Assembly: GCA_965369945.1 (NCBI GenBank)
Contig: CBDUST010000246.1
Location: forward strand, 1-7,153
Reading direction: 5' to 3'
Length of the DNA stretch: 7,153 bases
Origin: JADFNO01 sp965369945
Lineage (GTDB): Bacteria; Planctomycetota; Phycisphaerae; Phycisphaerales; SM1A02
In this document: positions 1-5,645 of the stretch, piece after piece
How positions within the stretch are numbered: position 1 is the stretch's first letter
Layout: every line of letters begins with the position of its first letter
The notes under the pieces: generated by a model
Database searches by the model: none
The model's input: the letters and a program-made list of their open reading frames with translations, nothing else
What the model was told of the DNA's origin: nothing
Program-made: the position numbers and the translations under genes

Positions 1-58
1 CGCCCCGCCCGGCCCACGCCCAGCCCCCCCGTGCCAGGAGTCCCGACGTGTGCGCGGC

Positions 59-74
59 CGGGCCAGGATGCCCG
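59..74. repeat. Short palindromic element, CGGGC-CAGGAT-GCCCG
   Basis: A perfect 5-bp stem, CGGGC with GCCCG, encloses the 6-base loop CAGGAT, and GTGCCACC follows. The pattern of a conserved GGAT-type loop between GGGC and GCCC, followed by GTGCCAC, resembles a dispersed intergenic repeat I associate with planctomycete genomes. The resemblance is from memory; one copy proves nothing by itself. Confidence 0.3.
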
Positions 75-131
75 TGCCACCGGTCTTGAGGCCGCTACTT
101 TGCCCTGTTTCGGCCATGCCCTGACGCTACA

Positions 132-150
132 AGAGCATTGAAACTGCTCT
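132..150. repeat. Inverted repeat AGAGCA-N7-TGCTCT
   Basis: A perfect 6-bp dyad, AGAGCA and TGCTCT, flanks the 7-base spacer TTGAAAC. There is no T-run on either side, so it is not a standard intrinsic terminator. It could be a protein-binding site or a dispersed palindromic repeat. It sits ten bases from the next dyad (160-192). Confidence 0.35.
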
Positions 151-159
151 AGGATAAGG

Positions 160-192
160 CACCGACGACTCCGCTTCGCTCCGCTGTCGGTG
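160..192. repeat. Inverted repeat CACCGAC-N19-GTCGGTG
   Basis: A perfect 7-bp stem, CACCGAC with GTCGGTG, flanks a 19-base interior. The interior carries the direct repeat TCCGCT twice, separated by TCGC. There is no T-run on either strand. The shape suits a REP-like intergenic palindrome, or a 3' hairpin protecting the rpmA transcript, which would reach it about 50 bases after its stop codon. Both roles are inferred. Confidence 0.4.
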
Positions 193-196
193 GCAC

Positions 197-227
197 CCGG
201 AAACGCGCCAGTTTAGTTCCGGTTTTT
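197..227 (+). terminator. Candidate rho-independent terminator (plus strand)
   Basis: CCGGAA (197-202) pairs with TTCCGG (217-222), and five T's (223-227) follow at once. The inner AAAC/GTTT can extend the stem with a small bulge. The T-run is only on the plus strand, so the signal would stop transcription entering from the left or shield rpmA from it. On the minus strand the same hairpin lies about 18 bases after the rpmA stop codon, with the A-run before it, so it is a poor terminator for rpmA. Confidence 0.45.
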
Positions 228-239
228 CAACTACAAGCC

Positions 240-509
240 CTAACCTGCGGTATAGGCGGGGACGGACGAGTCGGTGGGAACGAGATCGACGAACCGCCCG
301 CGAAAGCGAACATGGCCTTGGCCGGTGGCGAACAGCGTGTCGTCCTTGCCCTTTCGAACGAGATATCCGGGTTTGAAGTGGGTGCCGCGCTGCCTGACGA
401 TAATCGCGCCCGGCTTGGCAAATTGACCGCCGTACAGCTTTACGCCGAGGTATTGCGGGTTGGAATCCCGGCCGTTGCGGGTGGATCCTTGTCCCTTTTT
501 GTGAGCCAT
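240..509 (-). CDS. rpmA: 50S ribosomal protein L27
   Basis: L27 is a component of the large ribosomal subunit whose N-terminus reaches towards the peptidyl transferase centre and helps position tRNA. The 89-residue product starts MAHKKGQGSTRNGRDS (residues 1-16), the nearly invariant L27 N-terminus, followed by LGVK (21-24), the IIVRQRGT core (36-43) and DDTLFA (56-61). This is typical full length (E. coli has 85 residues). The frame stays open upstream, but the ATG at 507-509 is right: it matches the family N-terminus, and GGAG lies 7 bases before it (517-520). There is no Firmicutes-type cleavable leader. The usual partner rplU (L21) is not adjacent; the gene upstream is an exported protein of unknown function, 97 bases away. 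I see no convincing promoter in that gap, so co-transcription with it is possible. Confidence 0.97.
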   Translation of the reverse strand: MAHKKGQGSTRNGRDSNPQYLGVKLYGGQFAKPGAIIVRQRGTHFKPGYLVRKGKDDTLFATGQGHVRFRGRFVDLVPTDSSVPAYTAG

Positions 510-606
510 TGCGGCGCTCCAAATCCAGAATCGACCGCTCCAGTTACAGCGGCCAAATGGGACGCTGATCGACTGAAACGGATGAGTCGGGGAGTTTAGC
601 GGCCGG

Positions 607-1233
607 CTACCTGAGAATCCACTGCTGGCGAATGAGCTCAGCGGGCTTGGAGCCACGAGCCAGGGCATCGCCTCGGATGAGGTAGTCTCGCTGAAGCGTC
701 TTGCGGAGCAGCACTTGCTCGTTGGTGACGGGATTGATCACACGGGCGGTCTCACCGCTGATTCCGGCAATAAACAACGAAAGTTCGTTGACATCGGTGT
801 TCTGAGCGGGCCAGATGACAAGCCCCTCCTTGGCGTGTTCGCGGCCATGGAAAATATCGCCGATCGCCTCGTTTTGCGTCTCCAGGAAGGTGTTGCCCAG
901 AAGGTCACGGATTTCCTCGGCCACACGATTGGGAACCGCTCGGCCGGATTTCATGATCTGGCCGGCATCGGTGAAGACGGTGAAGCTGGGCGCCCATACC
1001 TGGTCCCGCCCGGTTCGGTTGGTGACCTTGTATGCGAAATACCAGTAAGCAGCTGACTGGCCGGCCGTATCGACCCATAACCTCAACTCGCCCGGCTCGA
1101 AGTCGAGCTCCCAGCGATAGGGTACGGTAGCGGGCTTGGGATAGGCCAAGACCGCGGCTGTGAACATCAGTGCTGCGAGGCACGCCAAAGCCGGGCCACA
1201 CCGCAATAAACGCGTTTTCGAAGTACACCGCAT
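607..1233 (-). CDS. Exported protein of unknown function, planctomycete-type family
   Basis: The 208-residue product begins with a signal peptide: basic residues (R2, K6, R8, R11), a hydrophobic core (about 14-29) and a likely signal peptidase I site after VLA (A30). No lipobox cysteine is well placed. The mature part (about 31-208) looks like a single beta-rich domain. It has an aromatic strand, YWYFAYKVTNRTGRD (63-77), then VIWP (139-142), GISGETARVINP (157-168) and a terminal QQWILR. I recognise this layout (WELDF, a YWY..YxVTNxTG strand, the WP and GxSGE motifs, LRKTL) from small secreted planctomycete proteins without known function. The ATG is supported by GGAG 8 bases upstream (1242-1245) and a good promoter (1266-1293). 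It may share a transcript with rpmA. Residues 61-90 suggest a beta-sandwich, but no activity can be assigned. Confidence 0.82.
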   Translation of the reverse strand: MRCTSKTRLLRCGPALACLAALMFTAAVLAYPKPATVPYRWELDFEPGELRLWVDTAGQSAAYWYFAYKVTNRTGRDQVWAPSFTVFTDAGQIMKSGRAVPNRVAEEIRDLLGNTFLETQNEAIGDIFHGREHAKEGLVIWPAQNTDVNELSLFIAGISGETARVINPVTNEQVLLRKTLQRDYLIRGDALARGSKPAELIRQQWILR

Positions 1234-1265
1234 CCGTCAATCTCCGCTGCAAAGGCAGTGCCGCT

Positions 1266-1293
1266 ATTGTATGACAAGGCCCCCGGTGGTCAA
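1266..1293 (-). promoter_or_regulatory. Sigma70-type promoter for the 607-1233 gene
   Basis: Read on the minus strand, TTGACC (1293-1288) matches the -35 consensus at 5 of 6 bases. After a 16-base spacer, TACAAT (1271-1266) matches the -10 consensus at 5 of 6. Transcription would start near 1259, giving a leader of about 25 bases that holds the GGAG ribosome binding site before the ATG at 1233. The site fills most of the 72-bp gap between the divergent genes and argues against the upstream GTG start of the acetyltransferase gene. Confidence 0.65.
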
Positions 1294-1305
1294 TGGACCG
1301 TATCA

Positions 1306-2277
1306 ATGACCGTTTCGCAGACCAACCCGGGGCAGTTGCATCCGCCCGAGGACGATGACCCGGATGATCGCATTGTCCAGGTGGGTCCGCCACGCCAACT
1401 GGAGGCGGTCCGACGGCTGGTCGCGGTCGGTTCGTCCAGCGATCCAGCCAATGCCCAGCGGTTCATGCACTATGCCAAGACGAACGCGATCGCCCTTGAC
1501 GCCATGTGGAGTAGAGTCGACCGCGACGACCGGATCGTGCAAACGGTCCTGGCGGTAGTCAACGCAGGGCGCACGGCGATGATTTTCGCGAGCCATCCCA
1601 GTTCGCCGCAGGAAGTGCCCTCGCTGGGCGATCTGATCAACCATGCGACGAGCCACTTGACCGATCAGGACGTCCAACTGGCCCAACTGCTCCTGGAGCC
1701 GGAGGAATCACTTGAACGCGAAGCAGCCCTGGCCGGTGGATTCTCCGAGCTGGCAACATTGACGTACCTTCAGCGTGCGATTTCGAAGCGAACCCTGCCG
1801 CCGATCGCCCAGTGGAGCGACGACGTCGCAATCGAGGCCTATTCCGAGCCGCTTTACGATGATTTTCTCAGCGCGGTACTGGGAAGCTATGAAGGCACGT
1901 TGGACTGTCCCAAGCTCTTTGGTCTGCGAGAGCCGAAGGACATCCTGGCTGGTCATCGCGCCACTGGAAAGTTCGACCCGTCGCTGTGGACCCTGCTTCG
2001 GGTGGCCGGCAAGCCGGTCGGCGTCGTCTTGCTCAATCCCTTCCCCGAGCAGAGAACGATCGAGTTGGTGTATCTTGGGTTAGCGCCAGCGGTTCGCGGT
2101 CGAGGCTTCGGCCAACAACTCTTGCGACACGCCTTGCATCTACTCCATGGCCGGCGTGAACGGATCGTGACACTCGCTGTTGACGAGAACAACGCCCCGG
2201 CACTGCAAGTCTATCGCGATGCGGGATTCCGGTCGGAACTTCGCCGCGTCGCACTGATCCGATCGTTGCGCACCTAG
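1306..2277 (+). CDS. Two-domain GNAT-family N-acetyltransferase
   Basis: GNAT enzymes move an acetyl group from acetyl-CoA to an amine; the substrate here is unknown. From the ATG at 1306 the product has 323 residues. The C-terminal half (about 172-323) is a clear GNAT domain: VYLGLAPAVRGRGFG (255-269) contains the acetyl-CoA pyrophosphate-binding R/QxxGxG/A motif, and LAVDENNAPALQVYRDAGF (290-308) is the usual last part of the fold. The N-terminal half (about 25-157) looks like a degenerate second GNAT domain, with LAVVNAGRTAMIF (82-94) and a C-terminal EREAALAGGFSELATLTYLQ-type segment but no glycine-rich CoA loop. MshD-like mycothiol synthases share this two-domain plan, but nothing shows mycothiol chemistry. 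A GTG at 1258 would add 16 residues, but AAAGG is only 2 bases from it and it overlaps the divergent promoter. The ATG has only a weak GGA 8 bases upstream. Confidence 0.85.
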   Translation: MTVSQTNPGQLHPPEDDDPDDRIVQVGPPRQLEAVRRLVAVGSSSDPANAQRFMHYAKTNAIALDAMWSRVDRDDRIVQTVLAVVNAGRTAMIFASHPSSPQEVPSLGDLINHATSHLTDQDVQLAQLLLEPEESLEREAALAGGFSELATLTYLQRAISKRTLPPIAQWSDDVAIEAYSEPLYDDFLSAVLGSYEGTLDCPKLFGLREPKDILAGHRATGKFDPSLWTLLRVAGKPVGVVLLNPFPEQRTIELVYLGLAPAVRGRGFGQQLLRHALHLLHGRRERIVTLAVDENNAPALQVYRDAGFRSELRRVALIRSLRT

Positions 2278-2355
2278 ACATTCTGAATCCGCCCGGTGCT
2301 CCGGCGCCCAATACTAGGTGCGCGCCAACTCCAGTCCGCCCAAACGCTTCTGAAG

Positions 2356-2364
2356 TTATCCACT
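2356..2364 (+). promoter_or_regulatory. DnaA-box-like site TTATCCACT
   Basis: It matches the E. coli DnaA-box consensus TTATCCACA at 8 of 9 positions, differing only in the last base. It lies 287 bases before the dnaA start and faces a second site at 2389-2397. Binding by the DnaA encoded here is inferred. Confidence 0.5.
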
Positions 2365-2388
2365 GCGGATCGACATACGCGCAAAACC

Positions 2389-2397
2389 AGTGGACAA
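2389..2397 (-). promoter_or_regulatory. DnaA-box-like site TTGTCCACT (minus strand)
   Basis: On the minus strand this reads TTGTCCACT. It resembles the TTGTCCACA box used by high-GC actinobacteria (8 of 9) and the E. coli consensus (7 of 9). It points towards the first site; their centres are 33 bp apart, close to three helical turns, so both could face the same side of the DNA. Both end in T rather than A. Confidence 0.42.
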
Positions 2398-2453
2398 CAT
2401 TTTTTTGCGCTGTACCTCTCGGTCAATGCACGAGTTGCCCGCCGCGCAGCGCT

Positions 2454-2481
2454 TTGAGTCGAGATTCGCTCTTGTGAAAAT
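2454..2481 (+). promoter_or_regulatory. Weak promoter candidate for dnaA
   Basis: TTGAGT (2454-2459, 4 of 6 to the -35 consensus) and GAAAAT (2476-2481, 4 of 6 to the -10 consensus) are separated by 16 bases. Transcription would start near 2488, inside the palindrome at 2482-2491, and give a leader of about 160 bases. A poor overall match; it is the best plus-strand candidate I found in the gap. Confidence 0.25.
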
Positions 2482-2491
2482 GCGTGCACGC
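2482..2491. promoter_or_regulatory. Perfect 10-bp palindrome GCGTGCACGC (operator candidate)
   Basis: The ten bases are fully self-complementary. They lie directly after the candidate -10 element, where a bound repressor could block transcription of dnaA. No regulator is identified. A palindrome of this length can arise by chance in GC-rich DNA. Confidence 0.25.
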
Positions 2492-2639
2492 CCGTAATCT
2501 CCGCGCGTTGTTTATCGCGACGAATTTTCCAACACAGATGACCCACTGAAGTCTTGCTTCGACCCGAAAAATGATGATCGAAATGAAAACCGACACTCTC
2601 TCCTGCTCACAAGAACACCCGCAGAATCAAACGCTATGT

Positions 2640-2648
2640 GAGGTGATC
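2640..2648 (+). promoter_or_regulatory. Strong ribosome binding site that fixes the dnaA GTG start
   Basis: GAGGTGATC is complementary over nine bases to the usual 3' end of 16S rRNA (anti-Shine-Dalgarno CACCTCC region). GAGG ends 7 bases before the GTG at 2651. It is the best ribosome binding site in the window and supports GTG initiation. Confidence 0.75.
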
Positions 2649-2650
2649 GC

Positions 2651-4102
2651 GTGACCCAGAGCGTCTGCACACGCACCACTACCCGCACGCTGTCGCAGCG
2701 GCTGTCCGATCGCATCGGGTCACACAAATACGACATGTGGTTTGCGCGCACCGCCAAGCTGACGCTGGATGGAGCGTGTCTGGACGTTGCGACCAGCAGC
2801 CGATTCGTTGCCGACTGGATTCTCAGCCATTTTTCCGACGACCTACAGGCCATAGCGAGTGACAGCCTCGATTACGGCTCGCAGGTGCATATCCACGTTG
2901 ATGCGGACCAGTTCGTTGATACCTCATCCGAAGCGGCTCCACAGTCCAACGGGGCACAAACTCGCGGCAAGCCTGTGGCCTCGGCACCAGCGCCACAAAA
3001 GAACGAGAAACGTACGAAGTCCCAAGGCCCGGCCCGGCGACGAAAACTCGATGATTTCGTTGTCGGCCAATCCAATGAACTGGCGTTTTGCGCCTCGACG
3101 CGATTGGCTGAATCCCAATCGACAACTGAGGTGTCTCCGCTGTTCCTCCATGGCGACTGTGGCGTTGGAAAGACCCATTTGCTTCAGGGTCTCTGTCACC
3201 GACACGTCCAACGAAACAACCGCAGCGCGGTCCGCTACGTTACGGCTGAGCAATTTACCAACGAATTCATTGCGTCTGTGCGCAACGGCAATATCGAGAG
3301 GTTTCGCCAACGAACGCGCGGGCTCGATCTGCTGGCCATCGATGATGTGCATTTTCTCTCGAACAAGGTCGCGACGCAAAACGAGTTCCTGTACACGCTG
3401 GATGCGATTGACTTGAGCGGCGCACGTCTAGTGCTGGCTTCGGACGAGCATCCGCGTCAGATGCGATTCTCTGCGGCACTGATCAGCCGTTTCGTTGCTG
3501 GAATGGTCGTCGAGCTCCACCGCCCGGATCGCCAGACACGCATCAAGCTGGCCAAGCGGTTGGCCTCGACGCGTGGGCTACGGCTTACCGACGCGGCGAG
3601 TGAGGCGCTCGCCGGTCATTGTGTCGCCTCGGTACGGGAGCTTGAAGGAGCGGTCAACAAGCTCGCCGCACTGGTTTCCGTTTCGGATCGGCCGGTGGCC
3701 GACGGCGAGGTCGGCGCCCTGTTCGTCCAACAACTGTTCAAGGACAGTGCCTGGCGGCCCAAGACGCCGATCAAGCTGCGGACGGTCATTGATGTGGTCT
3801 GCGACCGCCTGAGCGTGAATCGCGCCGACCTGATGGGCTCGGGGCGGCATCGACGCGTCGTCTTGGCCAGAGGTTTGGTCGCGTATCTGGGTCGAATGCT
3901 GACCACGCTCAGCTATCCGGAGATCGCCCAGGCGATGGGTCGTCGACACCATTCGACTGTACATACGGCTGCCAAGCGCGTGACCGGTCAACTCCAGGGG
4001 CACCACACGATCGACCTCAGCACGGTCGGCCTCGGAGCGGGCGCTTCGTTGGAGGAGTTCGTCGATCAGCTTCGGCATCTGATCGTCCGCGCCGTGCCGT
4101 AG
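2651..4102 (+). CDS. dnaA: Chromosomal replication initiator protein DnaA
   Basis: DnaA binds origin boxes as an ATP-dependent oligomer, melts DNA and recruits helicase. All four domains are present in 483 residues (E. coli has 467): domain I (about 12-83, with KYDMWF and RFVADWI), a polar linker (84-131), the AAA+ ATPase (about 132-340) and the DNA-binding domain (about 375-445). Visible motifs are Walker A GDCGVGKT (168-175), Walker B LLAIDDVHF (227-235), sensor 1 SD (264-265), the box VII arginine finger R280 in SRF, and sensor 2 VRELEG (328-333). The signature is RRHHSTVHTA (431-440), so the base-contacting aspartate (D433 of E. coli) is histidine; R399, R407, H434 and T436 align with E. 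coli contacts, but Q408 is glycine. A glycine-containing stretch (about 449-464) lengthens the tail before the last helix. No dnaN, recF, gyrB or rpmH is adjacent. It could be the sole DnaA or a divergent second copy. Confidence 0.95.
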   Translation: MTQSVCTRTTTRTLSQRLSDRIGSHKYDMWFARTAKLTLDGACLDVATSSRFVADWILSHFSDDLQAIASDSLDYGSQVHIHVDADQFVDTSSEAAPQSNGAQTRGKPVASAPAPQKNEKRTKSQGPARRRKLDDFVVGQSNELAFCASTRLAESQSTTEVSPLFLHGDCGVGKTHLLQGLCHRHVQRNNRSAVRYVTAEQFTNEFIASVRNGNIERFRQRTRGLDLLAIDDVHFLSNKVATQNEFLYTLDAIDLSGARLVLASDEHPRQMRFSAALISRFVAGMVVELHRPDRQTRIKLAKRLASTRGLRLTDAASEALAGHCVASVRELEGAVNKLAALVSVSDRPVADGEVGALFVQQLFKDSAWRPKTPIKLRTVIDVVCDRLSVNRADLMGSGRHRRVVLARGLVAYLGRMLTTLSYPEIAQAMGRRHHSTVHTAAKRVTGQLQGHHTIDLSTVGLGAGASLEEFVDQLRHLIVRAVP

Positions 4103-4142
4103 AGCTGCCGCCCGGCGCGTCTGCATCGGCTACACTGAGGCT

Positions 4143-5645
4143 ATGCGCAAAGCCGGCGCGCGGTGTTCGTCGCTAGTGGTGCTGTCGTTTGTCTTCGTCG
4201 CAGCTCAGGGGCTGCCTGCGCAAACGTCCACTGAGGATCGGGCGGTCGAAGCATCTCTACGCCACTTGCGCCAAACGATTGCCCCGCAGCGCAACGGCGC
4301 CGATCTGGTGGCGCTGTTCTCGCTACGGCAGCTGCGTGACGAATCGCTACGCCCGTTCTTCTATCAACTTGCCCAACGCGGCGAACCACTGGTGCGTGTG
4401 CATGCAATACTCGGCCTTGGGGAAATCGATGAGACCGGGCACGTTGATCCGTGGCTGATCACGCAGCTCGAATCGTCCGCAGGACGGTATACCGTAATCA
4501 CCAACGCCCTAAAGATGGAGTTGCTCGATACTGAGCAAATCTACCAGATGCTGGCGAACGACGAACTGGAAGCCCGACCTCGCGTCGTGCTCCTTGCGCA
4601 CTTGATCTCCGAAAGTGAGCCTGTGGATCAGCAAGCCGTAGCCCGGCTCGCGGCAAGCGGCAATCGATCGGTTGCCGGTCTTGCGGCCTGTCTATTAGCG
4701 CAACTCGGCGACAACAGTGGTTTGAGCAGTTACCGGGCGCAGCTTCTCACTCTACCACAGCGCGATCGCAACCGACACCTGATTGATCTGCTTCAGGCCA
4801 TTGGGAACTACCGACTGACTGCCGCGCTCGATCTGGGTGAAGACGTCCTGGCCGCGCCTGGAGCCGACGATGAGGTCGTTCGTGCGGGGTTAGCCACGAT
4901 GCTTGTGCTCGATCCACACCGGGGCGTTACGTTGCTCAATCAGTACTTGACTAACGATACGTCATACAGCCGGTATGTGCGCTTCGCGCTGATGTTGCTC
5001 GAAGCCGGTAGCGACGTGCCGGCATCGGCCTACGACAGCCTGCCGACGGACGACGAGTTGCTGGGTCGAATGGCGAGGGCCGGTCGAGCCGTCTCCTTAG
5101 GTGCCGACGCCTCGCAGCCGTTGATTGATCTGCTGTCACTCGGTCACGCCCGTGCATCACGCTGGGCGGTCGTCGCAGCCGGTCAACTCGACACGGCCCA
5201 AGCAACGCGAGTGTACGAATATCTGATCAACGCAGTAGATGGCGACCGGCGCGGCCGCGACGAACGCGCCGAACTGGCCATGATCGCTACGGCTCGCCTC
5301 TTCGAGATCAATCCTCAGGCTGCAATCGACGAGCTCGTCAAAGCGGAGGATGACAGCCTCACTCAGGAAGCAATCCTACTGGGTCTGTTCGACAGTCGGG
5401 CCCCATCGGCCGGAGAAGCCGCAAGAGGTGTGAAGCGCATTGGTTACGGCCGAGCAGACTCTATGGCGCTGATCCTCATTGCCAAGCACGCTAATCGTTT
5501 GACCAAGCGTGAACTGCGGGATCTCGGGGTCATCGCGTCCGGCGGCCGCGTGTCCGCAGTTCTACAGGCGCAGGCCGGATGGTTGTACCTCAAGCACGCC
5601 GGGCAGCTCGAGCAGACCCTGGCCATGATCTTCGCCGATCCATAA
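4143..5645 (+). CDS. Secreted HEAT-like alpha-solenoid repeat protein
   Basis: The 500-residue product has an N-terminal signal peptide: basic MRKAGAR, a hydrophobic core (about 8-21), and a likely cleavage site after VAA (A21) or LPA (A26). The rest is almost wholly helical, with repeated alanine/leucine-rich helix pairs. Examples are EPLVRVHAILGLGEID (81-96), RSVAGLAACLLAQLGD (175-190), DEVVRAGLATMLVLD (243-257), YSRYVRFALMLLEAG (275-289) and ASRWAVVAAGQLD (338-350). Helix pairs of this kind form HEAT-like solenoids that bind other proteins; no catalytic motif is visible. It would act in the periplasm or outside the cell. The ATG gives a normal signal peptide, but GAGG is only 2 bases before it. 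It starts 40 bases after dnaA with no terminator seen, so partial read-through from dnaA is plausible. No partner or function can be named. Confidence 0.85.
   Translation: MRKAGARCSSLVVLSFVFVAAQGLPAQTSTEDRAVEASLRHLRQTIAPQRNGADLVALFSLRQLRDESLRPFFYQLAQRGEPLVRVHAILGLGEIDETGHVDPWLITQLESSAGRYTVITNALKMELLDTEQIYQMLANDELEARPRVVLLAHLISESEPVDQQAVARLAASGNRSVAGLAACLLAQLGDNSGLSSYRAQLLTLPQRDRNRHLIDLLQAIGNYRLTAALDLGEDVLAAPGADDEVVRAGLATMLVLDPHRGVTLLNQYLTNDTSYSRYVRFALMLLEAGSDVPASAYDSLPTDDELLGRMARAGRAVSLGADASQPLIDLLSLGHARASRWAVVAAGQLDTAQATRVYEYLINAVDGDRRGRDERAELAMIATARLFEINPQAAIDELVKAEDDSLTQEAILLGLFDSRAPSAGEAARGVKRIGYGRADSMALILIAKHANRLTKRELRDLGVIASGGRVSAVLQAQAGWLYLKHAGQLEQTLAMIFADP

Larger units (their letters stand above)
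1..239. other. Gene-free, dyad-rich intergenic region at the left edge
   Basis: I find no open frame here that looks like a real protein, and no tRNA or rRNA. The first 60 bases are strongly C-rich. The stretch contains four short inverted repeats (59-74, 132-150, 160-192, 197-222), listed separately. It lies downstream of rpmA, which ends at 240 on the minus strand. Any plus-strand gene that uses the terminator-like signal at 197-227 must lie mostly outside the window or be a small RNA. That last point is inference. Confidence 0.5.
2355..2406 (+). terminator. Inverted repeat followed by T7: possible terminator of the acetyltransferase gene
   Basis: GTTATCCACTG (2355-2365) can pair with CAGTGGACAAC (2388-2398) at 10 of 11 positions; A2358/C2395 is the only mismatch. 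After A2399 come seven T's (2400-2406). This fits an intrinsic terminator about 78 bases after the acetyltransferase stop codon. The 22-base loop is longer than usual, although TGCG (2364-2367) and CGCA (2380-2383) could pair inside it as an alternative. The arms are also DnaA-box-like, so the dyad may act as DNA rather than RNA. I cannot separate these roles from sequence alone. Confidence 0.45.
2278..2650. other. 373-bp intergenic region upstream of dnaA
   Basis: No believable gene lies here; a 90-codon minus-strand frame across 2274-2546 has no recognisable motifs. The left part holds an inverted pair of DnaA-box-like 9-mers followed by T7 (2355-2406). The middle holds a weak promoter candidate (2454-2481) and a perfect 10-bp palindrome (2482-2491). 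The right part (about 2521-2590) has several A/T runs, and a strong ribosome binding site lies just before dnaA. The composition is less GC-rich than the neighbouring genes. It could serve as a dnaA control region, part of an origin, or both; only two box-like sites were found, fewer than most known origins have. Confidence 0.6.

Noticed and set aside
152..157. TTATCC on the minus strand as a third DnaA box
   Set aside because: The last three bases (TAG) do not fit CACA/CACT; only about 6 of 9 positions match, which is expected by chance.
312..599. 95-codon plus-strand frame opposite rpmA
   Set aside because: It is the complement of a certain L27 gene and has no independent sign of coding.
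510..668. N-terminal extension of the L27 frame upstream of MAHKKGQG
   Set aside because: It overlaps the end of the neighbouring gene, is unlike any L27 leader, and the ATG at 509 has its own GGAG at proper spacing.
1258..1305. Upstream GTG start of the acetyltransferase gene, adding 16 residues
   Set aside because: AAAGG lies only 2 bases before the GTG, the extra residues match nothing in the GNAT family, and the segment overlaps the divergent promoter at 1266-1293.
2274..2546. 90-codon minus-strand frame covering much of the dnaA upstream region
   Set aside because: It has no recognisable motif and an unnatural Arg/Ser/Trp-rich composition, and it runs across the dyad and promoter candidate.
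2823..3479. Several frames of 67-185 codons overlapping dnaA on both strands
   Set aside because: They lie inside a dnaA reading frame that contains all family motifs and show no protein features of their own.
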